NCBI GenBank assembly: GCA_963969495.1
Contig: OZ018321.1
Coordinates: forward strand, 132,774,293-132,838,292
Source: Ceratothoa steindachneri
Lineage: Eukaryota; Arthropoda; Malacostraca; Isopoda; Cymothoidae
Length of the DNA stretch: 64,000 bases
Direction: 5' to 3'
Every line of letters starts with the position of its first letter. The stretch's first letter is position 1. The position numbers and the translations under genes are program-made. The notes below the pieces were generated by a model. That model had not been told where the DNA came from, made no database searches, and worked only from the letters and a program-made list of their open reading frames with translations. This document shows, in pieces, positions 13,131-24,938 of this stretch.

Positions 13131-13935
13131 AAAATTTTGCTTCTCACTAAATCTGAACTTACTCCTAAATCTTAAGATTCCGTTAAATCTTAACTTTCGG
13201 CGCAAATCTTAAACTTACACCAAATCTTAACTTTGCGCCAACCTGAACTTACCGAAAAATATTAACTTTTCGCCAAATCTTGACTTTCTACCAAATCTGA
13301 ACTTTCCACCAAATCTGAACTTTCCACCAAATCTGAGCTTTCCGCCAAATCCGAACTTTCCGCCAAATCTTAACTTTCAACCAAATCTTAACTTTCCACA
13401 AAATATTAACTTTCGGAAAAATATTAACTTTCGGAAAAATATTAACTTTTCGCAAAATATTCACTTTCCGCAAAATCTTAACTTTCCGCAAAAATCTTAA
13501 CTTTCAACCAAATCTTAACTTTCCGCCAAATCTTAATTATCAGCCAAATATTAATTTTCTGCAAAATCTGAACTTTCCGCAAAATCTTAACTTTCAACCA
13601 AATCTTAACTTTCCGCCAAATATTAACTTCCCGCCAAATCTTAACTTTCGGCCAAATATTAACCACCAAATCTTAACTTTCGTCCAAATATTAACTTTCG
13701 GCAAAATCTGAAATTTCCGCATAATCTTAACTTTCAACCAAATCTTAACTTTCCGCCAAATCTTAACTTTCGGCCAAATATTAACTTCGCCAAATCTTAA
13801 CTTTCAACCAAATCTTAACTTTCCGCCATATCTGAACTTTCCACCAACTCTTAACTTTCGGTCAAATATTAACTTTCCGCCAAATCTTAACTTTCCGCAA
13901 AATATGAACTTTCCGCAAAATCTTCTCTCTCAATA
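13131..13935. repeat. 18-bp minisatellite, about 800 bp
   Basis: Unit CCAAATCTTAACTTTCCG with variants at the last bases (CAACC, CGGCC, CCACC) and ATCTTAAC/ATCTGAAC/ATATTAAC. About 40 units. Because 18 is a multiple of 3, the minus strand stays open and reads as hexapeptide repeats such as KVKIWR in two frames (13,288-13,491 and 13,478-13,669). I regard these as by-products, not genes. A diverged relative is at 28,165-28,375. Confidence 0.92.
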
Positions 13936-14449
13936 ACTCTTCACCTTCCCAACAAATCTCTCCGTAATGGCATCCCAGTATAGAGCATCCCACTTGGTAC
14001 TGGAAGGGGCCTCCTTTTCTCCCGGTCCATATGTGCGGCCTCTAGACCACAATGCCAACAGGAAGACCTGCGGCTATATATATTCTAATAGTTTTACTTT
14101 CTCCACCTTCACTACTTTTTTTACAGATTTATACTAACTTTGAGCTCCCCAAGGGGTATATGGTGCAGCCTGGGTAATGCCCTTGTTACAACTGGGCCCT
14201 GGAGGCCAGGCACGCCATCTCAGCCCCAGTGCTGAGAGAGCATTCTACTTCTTAGTGGAATCACCTCTACAATTCCCAACTTTTTCTCGTGATATATTAG
14301 AGAGGTTCTGGTGGCTACCCCGGCCCTATCCTTTATGGGATAAAGGGCAATACCCGTTTCACCCTTTGTCTTTCTCTCGCTCTTTTTATTCCTTACGGTT
14401 CCTGGTTTCTTCTTGTATCCTATTTCCTCTTTATTCCTTTTTGCCGATC
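13936..14449. other. Unclassified; 94-codon ORF without motifs
   Basis: The frame at 14,177-14,461 runs into the LINE fragment that follows. Its text (for example FWWLPRPYPLWDKGQYPF) fits no family I know. Less AT-rich than its surroundings. Confidence 0.35.
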
Positions 14450-15495
14450 TTATATGACTGACGACACTAAAATTGCGAATTCAGTACTCATTAACGCATA
14501 GATTAATGAAATGCATAACAATCTCGACAAATTGTCGAACTGGGCACAAACGTGGCAAATGCCTTTTAACGCAGATAAATGTAAAGTGATCCATATCGGA
14601 TACCGTAACGGTAAAGTAAATTAATCACTAAATGGTACTCAACTCTTAAGAGTAGACAGAGAGATGAACCTAGGAGTAACAATAACGAGTGACCTAAAAT
14701 CCAATTAGCAATGTTCATAAATCCTTAAGAAAGCAAATAAAATAATTGGATTCATTTGTAGAGCGTTCGAGTAGGAGTCCAAAAATACAATCCTTACTCT
14801 CTATAATTCCTTGGTCCGTCCAATTATGGAATACTGCGTTTAAGCCTGGTGCCCGTACTACCAGAAGGATATAGCGAAATTAGAACGAGTCCAATGAAGG
14901 CTTACTAAAATGATATCAAATTTAAAGGACTAAACATACAAAGAGCAACTTAGAGAACTAAATTTATTTCCGTTAACTCAGCGTAGATTAAAAGGGGACC
15001 TAATTCAGGTCTTTAAAATTATCAAAGGCATAGACAATATGGATTGCAATAAATATTTCACTATTGACCATTCAAATTACACGAGATGAAACGGTTGCAA
15101 AATTATAGGTAAACATTTTAATTCGCGCGAACCTAAGAATTTCTTCTTTAACCGAATCGTCAACTTATGGAATGGGCTTCCTCGTAAAGTAATAGACTGC
15201 AACACCGTAGATACTTTCAAACGTCGTATAGATAAATACTTTGAATCTAATCCCCGACCAACGGCGTTTTATAGAGAATAGCTAACTCCTTAGCCTTCAG
15301 GTGAAAGGTTCATCAAATTTCTCTTACCTTCCATCTCCCCTAAACAAATTTTACTCCGGGATTTTTCTGGTGTTACAACTAATGCAAGTTGTACTATCTA
15401 TCTTTTCCATAATCTTTATCCCAGGTCACCGAGTATGGACCACAAGGTCAGGTGTGACCTGTTTATCTATGTAACTCTACATATGTAAAAATATA
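14450..15495 (+). mobile_element. CR1-like LINE, 3' half of ORF2 and 3' UTR
   Basis: One frame with a few stops reads DDTKIANSVL (RT catalytic block), LSNWAQTWQMPFNADKCKVI, HIGYRNGK, MNLGVTITSDLK, TLYNSLVRPIMEYCV, YQKDIAKLERVQ, YKEQLRELNLFPLTQRRLKG, DLIQVFKIIKGIDNMD and FFFNRIVNLWNGLPRKVID, ending at TAG ~15,281. It is close to copy A in motif wording (TWQMPFN, GVTITSDLK) but a distinct subfamily. Its 3' UTR shares ATGGACC..AAGGTC (15,434-15,448) with copy A and has a GGTC...GACC hairpin just after. 5'-truncated at the FADD block. Confidence 0.88.
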
Positions 15496-15931
15496 ATTAT
15501 AACCCTTATGAAATATTTACCTTATCTCTTGTAACCCTTGTCATGGCGTCAGCCTCTCCGCTCCCCTCCTTTATTCTAGGATCAGTGCACATCAATAGTA
15601 CAACTATTACCCTACACCCAGCGCCCAATAATCCCTCATCTATTAATATACCACATACTAGGAAGGGTGAGCATCAACGCTAGAAATATTATTATGCAAT
15701 CTCCCTCGTCCTCTCTAATTCCTACATAGTAGAGATCGCCTCGTATCTGCATCACAAATATCACCATTCTTACTTGGTCCCTTTATTTCCCTCATGGGTA
15801 TGGTGGGTGTCACATCCTGCAAATCCTAATAGGAGCAGTTGAGGGGACAGTTAATCCCCAGTTTAAGCATTTGAAGTACGTTGGACAGACTTGTCCAAGG
15901 GAAACTCAAAGATGCTGGTTATCAATAGCAA
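15496..15931. other. No recognised feature
   Basis: Mixed composition, no ORF or repeat of note. Confidence 0.4.
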
Positions 15932-16770
15932 ATGACTGAAAGAAAAAAGAAGAACAGTGTAGAAATAGTCCAAGGCATTTTAACAGCAGAGAGACTTTCA
16001 GGAGACGACTACAGGAAAATGGTTAAACTGAATGTCATGGTCTTGGAGGAACGCCTCCTCGAGTTTTTCACTGGAGTCTATCGGGCACTATTTTTCAGGT
16101 CAGATGGATGGCAAGAAATGTGTACTCCAGGAAAATTCTGATGTATGTAGATCAAATTGAGTATGGTCAATACACTATATCAGAACTGGAAAGACTCAAC
16201 ACTTTCATTGCGCTGTTCTATAGTCCTTTATGCATGATGCCAATGTGATTTTGAATAAGTGAGAGAAAAATGAACCAGAGCTTGCTGATACAGTAATTAG
16301 TACTTAATAAGATTAAAACCTAGAAATGGTACTTGACGCAGGATGTCGTACCATTTGCCATGTTCAACAGTAGAGTTACTGCCACATTAAGGATGACATT
16401 GCTGCCCAGTCACATGCCAATGAGAAGCCAGTCAGCTTTAAAACAGATAAGCCTCTATTCCGGAGAGTCACAGCTAAGAATACACTGGTTCATCTTGTTT
16501 GCTCATAATCGCATTTCTTGCTGAGCACACTGAACATTGGATCCGTCTGGCTTCTGTTTTAGCCATAAATGAAGATTAGAGAAAAGAGTTGGACTATGTT
16601 AAGAATCTGAAAGGAGTGAATAACATTGATGAACGAGGTGTCAACATGATGACCAACTTTGCAAATATCATAACAGCAGTAGCCAAGCAAAAGGACTATC
16701 TCCTTCAGGTTGTGTTAAAGAGACGCCGGTTTAACAGCTTCAAGAAACAAGCTCTCAAGAACTGAGTGTC
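15932..16770 (+). pseudogene. Remnant of an unidentified, conserved-looking protein
   Basis: I do not recognise this as a named family. Successive frames read like one decayed protein. 15,932-16,100: KLNVMVLEERLLEFFTGVYR then ALFFR. From 16,102, after a frameshift: RWMARNVYSRKILMYVDQIE then YGQYTISELERLNTFIALFY. From ~16,490: EHWIRLASVLAINED, then a stop, then KELDYVKNLKGVNNIDERGV, NMMTNFANIITAVAKQKDYL and LQVVLKRRRFNSFKKQALKN, ending near 16,764. The ordered residues and the ERGV...NF...R...F..F.K pattern recall uncharacterised multi-copy proteins of arthropods, from memory only. It may be a gene carried by a mobile element or a retrocopy. No introns are evident. Confidence 0.5.
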
Positions 16771-17334
16771 TAAATGGCATTATGAAGTTAATAATCACGT
16801 ATTTCTTTCACCTTTTAATTGATTAGACTTGTGGAAAAATGTTAATCTCAAATTTGTGTCTTGAATAAGGCACCATGTCTGCCTTGAGTGTGAGAAAACG
16901 AAATTAGTGATATTTCGGAAATCTTTGTATGTACCAATGTGCCATTTCTTGCTCCAAGACTCCTTATTGTATAATTTGGATAGACTATTAAAAAACTGTA
17001 TAGATGTATTTTCGCATTTTTTATAACTAAGTAACAATGGTTCTATTAATCCTGGCAGACCATAGGAAATTTTATCAGAAACCATCTATCTCTAACGGCT
17101 CAGTATGGTGTTAGTTAAGCATGTAAAAACACAGTAAGGAATGTTGTAATTAAAGTGTATGAGGTATGTATTCCATCATAAAAGCGAAAGAAGGGAATGG
17201 TGGGGTAGATGGATAGGTTTATCCCAACAGTAATCGTATGCCCGAAAGGAAGAAGAAGATAAGTGAATAAAGGGGAAGAATAGAGAGAAAGTTGAAAAAT
17301 AGAGAGAGAATGGAATAAAGAAGAGACAAAGTAT

Positions 17335-17373
<39 letters not shown>

Positions 17374-17420
17374 GGAAATATAGAGATAAAGAAATAAGGG
17401 CCTAGGGTCCGGTATATATA

Positions 17421-17476
<56 letters not shown>

Positions 17477-17665
17477 GATATCGCATTAACGCGATATATA
17501 TACTTTGCAAAATTAATAATAAACCGCAACTTTTAATCTGATTTATTTAAAAAAAGAGAGCTAGTTTCGGCTTGATGTCATTGCCACCTGGGTAATGAAA
17601 TGCATGGCAACCGACTCCAATATATAAAGGTGAACAAAAATACTAAACAAAATGAAAACAGAGGA
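16771..17665. other. AT-rich stretch with microsatellites
   Basis: Holds (GA)n at about 17,338-17,369 and (AT)n at about 17,416-17,471. A 96-codon minus-strand frame (16,795-17,085) has no motif. 17,560-17,600 (CTAGTTTCGGCTTGATG) may belong to the 5' region of the Penelope-like element that follows. Confidence 0.5.
17338..17471. repeat. (GA)n and (AT)n microsatellites
   Basis: About 16 GA units, then about 28 AT units separated by ~46 bp of unique sequence. Confidence 0.95.
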
Positions 17666-19285
17666 AACAAACTGGAAAAAACATAAATAGTGGCGTAGTT
17701 CCGGGGGCGAATTACTAATCCCTGTGAAGTGGTTATTAAACTTAAAACATTTAGAGTCCCTTAGTAAATGTAGTGAAAATCTTTCTCAGTGGTTATCTTT
17801 GCAGTGTTTTTAATTCGAATGCTAGTGTTAAATATCAAAATATACCCAAAGGGTTACTTATTGTTTTAAAACTCTTGTAGAAAGAAAAAAAAACATAGTG
17901 ATAACCAAATCCAATAAAACTAACCAAATTATCGTGATGGATAAAATGCAATATTTCCAAAAATTCAATGATCTCCTGAGTGACAATGCTACCTATGAAA
18001 CATTAAATTCTAACCCTCTGAACAACAAAACGAAATCTTTTAATGAAACAATCCGTAAAACTTTAGATTCCATATCTAAATTAACCAAGAAATTTAAAAC
18101 AATCAATCCCTCCCAATCTAGATATTAACCTACCTTTACCTTTCTCAAAAATTATTAAATTAGTGCTCTTATGTGTAAATGATAATGTGTTTTCAGTTGA
18201 AAATAGGTTTTTACGCCAAAGATACGGCATAAGCATGGAGAACCCTCTTCTCCCTCTTCTATGCAATCTTTTTATGGAAAATTGGAAACGTCCCTCCTCC
18301 CCAGAATCCATTCCCAACCTTTTATCTGGTACAGATATGTAGACGACATCCTATCGGCATGGCCCTTAGATAATAATAATCTCAATGAATTTTTCCACAA
18401 CCTTAATTTATTACACCCATCGATAAAATTCAGGGTAGAATGGGAACAGAACAATTGCTTACCGTTTCTGGAAATAAAAAGCCACCGTTTAAATAATCTG
18501 ATACAGTACTCAGTCTATCGAAAACCTACAAATTCAAATGCTTACATACATTTCTTCTGATTATAATGATAAATCTGTTAAGATATCCCTTCTCTGTTCC
18601 CATTTTTTCCGAGCTACGGAGCATGCGACCCAATTTACCTTCAGGATAATATCAACCACCTTATTGCAATTTCATCGAACTAAAATACCTAATTTATTTA
18701 AAAATACAGATGCCAGTCTAAAACACGAAAAAACGTCTATTCCATATCCACATCCCAAAAGGATAAATTTAAAAAATATATTAGTTTCCTTAAAATCTTA
18801 TGGAAACGGAAATGACAAAAATATTACATTTAAATATTCAGATACCCTCAAAAGATCCTTGACCAAACTGCGTCCCACCAACCAAGACGTAGGCATGCAT
18901 CTAATCCCCTGCCAAAATTGCAATTTGTCATACATCCGAATTCTGGTCACTTTAGTAAGAGAATAAAAGAACACCAAGCAGATAGAAGAAGGGGTGCAAT
19001 TTCTTCAAGTCTCTTTGCGCATATGCAAAATCATGACCATAGAATTGATTTCAACACGTGAAAAAATATTTATAAATCAAAAAATTATATTGAGAGGAGA
19101 ATTACAGAAACAATTATCATTAACAAAGTCGATAATTTGAATTTATCTGAAGGACAATATAAATTCAACAAATATAGCTTGAATAATATTGCCAAACTCA
19201 TTTATGAACCACCGGAACCAGTCCTTCAAGGGGAAAAGTAATTTGCCCCGGATCCACGCAAGTATTTATGTTTTTCCAGTTTGTT
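17666..19285 (+). mobile_element. Penelope-like element bounded by inverted repeats
   Basis: Coding parts are Penelope RT and GIY-YIG endonuclease (see next entry). The element is bracketed by inverted repeats of about 56 bp. The left arm is 17,666-17,722, starting AACAAACTGGAAAAAACATA. The right arm is 19,230-19,285; its reverse complement starts AACAAACTGGAAAAACATAA and continues with matching GCGT, CCGGGG and AATTACT words. Penelope-like elements are known to carry LTR-like terminal sequences in direct or inverted arrangement. A 111-bp (AT)n abuts the right arm. At 1.6 kb the element is shorter than an intact copy; part of the RT is missing. Confidence 0.82.
17898..19225 (+). pseudogene. 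Penelope-like RT with GIY-YIG endonuclease (internally deleted)
   Basis: Fragments in order. ITKSNKTNQIIVMDKMQYF..LLSDNATY (17,900-18,000; the usual TKADKGxxVVVM..Y block). RFLRQRYGISMENPLLPLLC then NLFMENW (~18,200; RT block B, AMGSPLSP-like). WYRYVDDILSAWPL (~18,330; catalytic DD). LPFLEIKSHRL, VYRKPTNSNAYIHF, then a frameshift. Then IPCQNCNLSYI, KEHQADRR and H..NHDHRIDF (18,905-19,050), the GIY-YIG domain with its Cys pair, Tyr and His. The tract KTINPSQSRY joins directly to block B, so the fingers and the motif A aspartate region, roughly 150-200 residues, are absent. Not functional. Confidence 0.88.
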
Positions 19286-19396
<111 letters not shown>

Positions 19397-20589
19397 TAAA
19401 TATAAACGATATTTAAAGGAAATCCAGAGAGAATAATATATGAAACACCTCCACGTGATCGGCGCGTGCGCAGTCAACCGTGATAAAAGGTCATATAATT
19501 AGTCCTAAATAATTAAAATGGTTAGCGATAAGCTAAACGCTCTAGGCCCTGAAGAGAGCGTCCCCTGTGTAAGTAAGTATACATATGTGTAAACACACAA
19601 TCGCGCGTATCTGAACAAGTCCCACTATTACTAAGATCCATCCTAGCTCATACCCGACGCCAATTATGTGTAAATTATCTTATTCTGTATGTTTTTGTCC
19701 ATATTGGGACTTTTCTTATACCTATCAAGCCATTGAACGGCCATATTATCTTTCTTTCGTGCGTTTCATTTTCTCCTTATGGCCATAACATGAAGTGAGG
19801 AGAGACGCCGACTCTAAGTTCGGCCTCGCCCCACTTTTCTCTAGAGGAAATCTTCAAAACAATAGGCTCCAATCAGAGTAGTGTAGTCGCTTCCCTTCCA
19901 AACCACCATTAACTGGCAAACGGACCAACCATTTGTCCCCCCTCAAAGCCTTAAAGACGGAGACAGCGTTTCCACTTTACTTCCTTCGAGTAAGTGGGTC
20001 TCCTGCTACTCTGTTTTGGGGCCATAGAGACTGCTAGGAATCCCAGAACTATCGGAGAAGAATTTTCATCTCCAGAAGAGAGCAACAGGATATTTCCCTA
20101 TGGCCTTTAAGGGGGACCATTGGCGGCAGACCCAATAGGCTCTTCCCCCATTCCTCGGCCCCAGCGTTGTGACTTTGTTTAGGATGGCGCGCCGGTCTCC
20201 CAAATCTTTGGTCAGTGTCCAGTGCCTCGCTACCACCCTCCTATATATGTGAACCATTAGTGGGCCACGTGACACCAAAAGTCTTTAGTCTGATTCCCCA
20301 AGATTTTGGGGAGAAGGGTGACCTTACCTAAAGCGAGTGGGAACACCAAGGTGCCCTCGACTCAGACTGCAGGTTTCTCCCCATAAGAGGATAGTGGCTT
20401 AGTGCGAAACACGCCCAAACATAAATACACCCCAGAGAAGGGTCAACTAAGAGGACACAGGCCACCGAGGATTTAAAGGGAGTGAAGGGCTCCGCCTCTA
20501 CTGTTGTGCTCTATAGGTGATCGAGTCTTTCTCTATCTTGGAGAAAGTCCCTCCGTGACGGATAAAAGGGTGCATACCGCTCCCTCCGC
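19397..20589. other. Unclassified, less AT-rich stretch
   Basis: No coding match. It may be the 5' untranslated part of the I-type LINE whose ORF1 begins after it. The short frame at 20,066-20,278 (minus) has no motif. Confidence 0.4.
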
Positions 20590-21600
20590 TGCAAAATGGG
20601 GGAAATGAAGTCTAAGGTATCTTATATTTCCCTGTGACTACCGATTCGGCAGGTGACAATGCTAAGGCTGGCATATCAGGCCTCTGGGACCCCTCTGATG
20701 GAGAGGTAAGAAAACTCCGAGATAATGTATCGGGAAAGTCACGGATAAGCGAAGCCTCAAGGACTTCGGGGTCTGCAAGTGATTCCGCATTCTAGTTGAA
20801 CTTTGTTCAAGGATTATTCTATGCGTGGAAACTCTTTGACTACCCACTAAAAGACCACAGAAGAGCTGGCTGACCAGGGTGCGGTTAAGGTTGAGCGTGT
20901 GATGAGGAAATAGCGTGACACTTGATGCTATTCCTTACACTCTTTGTTACGTTTAAACGAGACAGCCACACTTAGATGATGCAAGGTGCCTGATATCGCT
21001 ACCTAATGAAGTATTTCGTACTATTACCGTTGTGCTACCACTGTCACAGCTCCAGCCACAATAACAGATGTTCATAGGCTTTGCAAGAAAGTCAATGAAA
21101 TATCTGTAATAACTTTTCTAAAGCTGTATTTATAAAGCTGCACCGTTTAAGGCCAAGTATGTGAATTGTCGCGAGCCGTTACAAGTTTTCTCTAAAATTT
21201 AAGACTCATATTTGCTTGAAAATTAGGTCTTGTCCGCCCAGGCTGTTAACTGAATTTCGTTTAGAGAGGCTAGGAACTTGGTTTGATCTTATTTTGCGCG
21301 TCTAGGTAATTCCTACCCCTTCGATGTTAAACAAGCACCCCCCTATCCTGGTTCCTCTAAGCCTACGAGCGAAGTAGCCCTGTTCTCATTTAGAGCCCTA
21401 CTGCGTGTTCTCCATCCAAAATGTGCCACCCTGGTAGAGGTAGCGGCTCAAGCCCCGCACCGATCAAAACCAGTTGTCATCTTTGCGACAGTTTGGCAGA
21501 AAGAAAAGCGTTCGTGCGCCACCATCGAGTCGTTAAACTAAGAAAAGGCAAAGGCACTGAAAGTAAAGACATCCCCTTGGCTTCTAAATTCTACCATCTA
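20590..21600 (+). pseudogene. ORF1 (gag-like, zinc-knuckle) of an I/Jockey-group LINE
   Basis: Reading through frameshifts: KPQGLRGLQVIPHSS (~20,755), EELADQGAVKVERVMRK (20,868-20,915), then VTLDAIPYTLFVTFKR, CRE-type cysteines (AKYVNCREPLQVFSKI ~21,150), YLLEN and AQAVN..SFREAR (~21,205-21,275). The order matches the I/Jockey-group gag: RNA-binding fold, EEL..QGV..V.R...K..., then Cys-His knuckles of which the last (KCVNC..xHxxxSxxC) is followed by YxxExxIL. Several Cys/His positions are altered. The following hAT element appears to have landed in or next to this ORF; ORF2 sequence of the same LINE group resumes at 25,196. Confidence 0.6.
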
Positions 21601-21603
21601 AAG

Positions 21604-21896
21604 CAGGGGTGGGCAACCCTTGGCACGCGAGCCAAAAGTGTCATGCCGATGACTTATTTCTGGCTCGCGAAAGCACAGTTTACCTTTTATTTTTACCTGT
21701 GTTTTTTTCTCTTCTGTGCATACAGTGGTGCCTTCACAAATGAGTTTAATTCGTTCCAATACACTACTTGTTTCTCAAAAACCTCACATTTTAAAGCAAT
21801 TTTTCCCATACGAATACCTGTAAATTTTAGACTTTTTTGCTTGGAGTTGTGGCGACAATCGACCACCTGACAACCCTGGTTAGCGACTACTTTCGC
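21604..21896 (+). repeat. hAT left terminal inverted repeat
   Basis: 293 bp pairing with 24,939-25,191. It is longer than its partner by an insert containing GAGCCAAAAGTGTCATGC. Confidence 0.82.
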
Positions 21897-22399
21897 TAAA
21901 TCAGCCAAATCTCTAACACAAAATTTTTCCATGCGCCAACCAAAAATTTTTAAGAACATATTATTTGATATCTCTTAATCATTTCAAGAACTTTTTTAAA
22001 TGATAAAAAAAATCATCCAAGACCAGGAAAGACAGTATTGTAAGTAATTTTGTAAATTATGTAAAACTGTTTGAATAAAAATAAAATTGTGGATATTTTC
22101 ATTAGCCTATTAGTATAACTGTAACCACAACTGTAACACAATTTAAAGACTCTTATTAGCATCAACATAAAAAATTAACACTGTTATTTTTTCTGTTAAT
22201 CAGTCATTATTATTTCCCAATTCTACATTTGTATGACTAAAACACAGTAAAGGGTTATTACAGATAATCTTTTGCTTATTTTAAATCCCTTACAATTGAT
22301 GTATAAAAAAGAAAATATATTTATTTACCTCCCAAACTACATTTAAAAACCACTTTCAAAAGAAAACATTAGATAAAACTAGAAACAGAAAACCTGTTG

Positions 22400-24260
22400 A
22401 CTCTTTTATATATTATCAGTTGGATTTCTGCTCCTGCTTATATTTAGAAACCTTGAGAGATATGCATGCACTACTAGTTTCATCCATCAGGCTACTCCTT
22501 TTAGGAGACTTAACAAAGTTCATCATTTAGAACAAATATTTACAAGCATATATAGACGAAAAGATGGATAGTAATGCTGTTACAAGTTTTTTTAAACACA
22601 TAAATTTCTGGAATAGTATTCTAAGTCCTTATTACTTCGTTTTCCGCATTATTCCTTGTTATTCCCGTCTCTAATCGCTCTTTTTCAATATTTTCCAAGT
22701 CAACTCTAAGGTCAACAAATTTTTTTTCCAATTAAAGCTACTCTGAAATTCAATCAACTGCATTTCAAAATCATATATATCTATCCATGAAAACAATTGC
22801 AAGTTTAGTTCATCCAGTTTGATACTGTCTGGAAACTTAATGAATTTTGCAGTCTCTTGCAGTTCTCTGAACTTATCAAATCTTGCAAAGAACTGCCCAA
22901 CAGTTGCCTCAATAATGTTTACAAACAGCTTTTAAAGACATTGGCACTTTGATTTGTTATCTTTTGGGAGATGATTGATGTACATCATTATCTACATCCT
23001 TCTTAAAAACTTCTAAATTACATTTCAAAAGCCTTCATGTAACCCAACATAACATCACTGTCTTACCAGAGCCCTGTAACTTAATATTCAATTCATTTAA
23101 ATGTTCACAAAAATCTGAAAAAACATCAGTTTACAAACCCACATGATGTCAGACAATTCTTGGTAAGACACTTGTTGGTCATTCCAAAGGAGCTTTATCT
23201 CATCTAAGCATTAGAAAAATCGTTTCAGAAACAAACTTCGGCTAAGTCAACGAACATTGTTGTACATTTTCAATCCTTTGTGCACAGAATCGACCTCATT
23301 CAGTAGAATTTGAAATTGTTGTTTATTTAAATCCCAAGCAGAAATGTAATTAACAACCTCAGTAACTGTTTGTATCACTTCCTGAAGTTCCTTCAGGACA
23401 GCCTTTGCAATTAAAGCCTTCTCATATATGATGCAGTGAAAACCTATCAGTGGATGACCAACATCTTTTGAAAACAGATTTAAAAATCCTTCCTTTTCAC
23501 CAGTCTTACTAGGGGCACCATCTGTTGTGGTGGATACTACTTTTGAAACGTCAATTTGCTAGTAGATAATTCGTTCACAACTCTTTTACATATTTCATCC
23601 CCGGTACTACACTCAGGTAATGTTACGAGGGCAACCATATCTTCACATACCTCATCACCCCTAAGAAATAGAGAAAATCTCGCTCATAGCTGATGATGTA
23701 ACCATCATCAACACAAATAGAAAAAAAACTTACATGAAGGCAAATCTTTTGTCAATTGTTTAGATGTATTCCTTTCCAGCTTAATTATCCTGTCATTAAC
23801 TGTTTCCCTACTCACAAACAAATCTTTAATGCGTTGAATAATCATTTCTATTTCTGAAAAATTGTCCCAAAGGAAAGGGGCACATTCTAGCCAAGATTCT
23901 TGAACATACTCAACATTACTGAGTGGCTTTCCATGTTGGAAAGATACTAAGTTGAAAATGCGCCTACCTGAAATATGTAACATTCATAAAAGAATCAACC
24001 TGGTTTTGTTTTGTTTTTGTCTTACTCAGTTCATAAGAAATTAATTCTCTTTTTTCTTACTCAGTTATATTGCTTAAGTTATTATGAATAGTTTCAAAAT
24101 GTCTCTTTACAAAAGAAGTCTTACAAACAACTGTTCCGGAACAGAAAAAACATAATGCTTTATTGTTTTTCTTAATCATGCCCAACTTTTCAGTCCAGTA
24201 TTCTTTCAATTCTCTAATATCCTCTTCATTTGAATGACATCGTTTCTTAGCTGGTGGTCG
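22400..24260 (-). pseudogene. hAT transposase (BED finger, GTF2IRD2/EPM2AIP1-like group)
   Basis: Minus-strand order. BED-type finger YWTEKLGMIKKNNKALCFFC ... SFVKRHFETIHNNLS (24,220-24,070). GKPLSNVEYVQESWLE...IIQRIKDLFVSRETVNDR (~23,930-23,790). KQLTKDLPSCKFFF, normally followed by the first catalytic Asp block but here broken by stops. VSTTTDGAPSKTGEKEGF (~23,520; second Asp block). NLFSKDVGHPLIGFHCIIYE. QFFARFDKFRELQETAKFIK (~22,850). C-terminal FxxMNFVKSPKRSSLMDETS (~22,500), a hAT dimerisation-domain pattern. The wording fits the hAT group that gave rise to GTF2IRD2/EPM2AIP1/ZBED-like genes. Many stops and frameshifts. Confidence 0.85.
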
Positions 24261-24484
24261 TGATATTCTGTACAAGCTGTAAAGGACAGAAAATAAAAAT
24301 ACCCGAGAAAATAATATACATGAAAGTGAGGAGGAATAAAAGTAAGTCACAAAGGGAATATAATGAATAAATCTCAAAAAATGTCATCAACTTTCAACCA
24401 AACATAGATAGCGCTTTAATTCTATGAGACACAGCTTCGCAATGAAGAGCCAAAACATAGCGGAGGTAACGAGAAACAAGGTCT

Positions 24485-24790
24485 GCTGACCAAAAAAGTC
24501 GCGTGCTTTCACTTATTTGGTTTACGACCTTATGACCTTTAAAACTTTCAATAATTGCCGGGCTAATCTTGGGAGGACCTTGGCAATTATATCATTCGTA
24601 AGAGAATGTAAAACAACATAAGGGTTTTAAATTACGTTATAAATTTCGTTAGAGTTGGCCGAATAGTTATGATGTTATCGCCAAAAGAAAATAATTGGGA
24701 GGACCTTGGCAATTATATCATTCGTAAGAGAATTAGAAAACAACATAAGGGTTTTAAATTACGTTATAATCGGCTGAACAGGGACCGAAA
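24485..24790 (+). repeat. Dispersed repeat, copy 2, with internal tandem duplication
   Basis: Shares ordered words with 6790-7020. A ~90-bp part is repeated in tandem here: TTGGGAGGACCTTGGCAATT...ACATAAGGGTTTTAAATTAC occurs from about 24,566 and again from about 24,694. It lies in the 5' region of the hAT element, between BED exon and TIR. Confidence 0.7.
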
Positions 24791-24938
24791 GACCGGCATA
24801 GTGAGATGTAGAGTCGCTCGCGACTAAAAAACACGGGACACTTACTAGCTGATTGCAGACAAAAGGGTGCAGAAGAAAAAAGGTTTTGCGCGGCGAGCCC
24901 GATTTGTCTCACGGAGATATCTGTAATGGCACCTTCCG

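Noticed and set aside
13288..13669. Hexapeptide-repeat proteins (KVKIWR-like) on the minus strand
   Set aside because: The 18-bp repeat period keeps the frame open by arithmetic; no start context or unique flanking domain.
13131..13935. CRISPR-like array
   Set aside because: Units are contiguous without unique spacers and the setting is eukaryotic; it is a minisatellite.
17560..17610. Possible hammerhead ribozyme on the minus strand upstream of the Penelope-like element (…AAGCCGAAACTAG)
   Set aside because: The GAAAC box is there but the CUGAUGA box is not (reads GCAATGA), and stem II cannot be drawn convincingly.
21421..21870. 149-codon plus-strand ORF
   Set aside because: It runs from decayed LINE ORF1 sequence straight into the hAT terminal inverted repeat, so it is a chance fusion.
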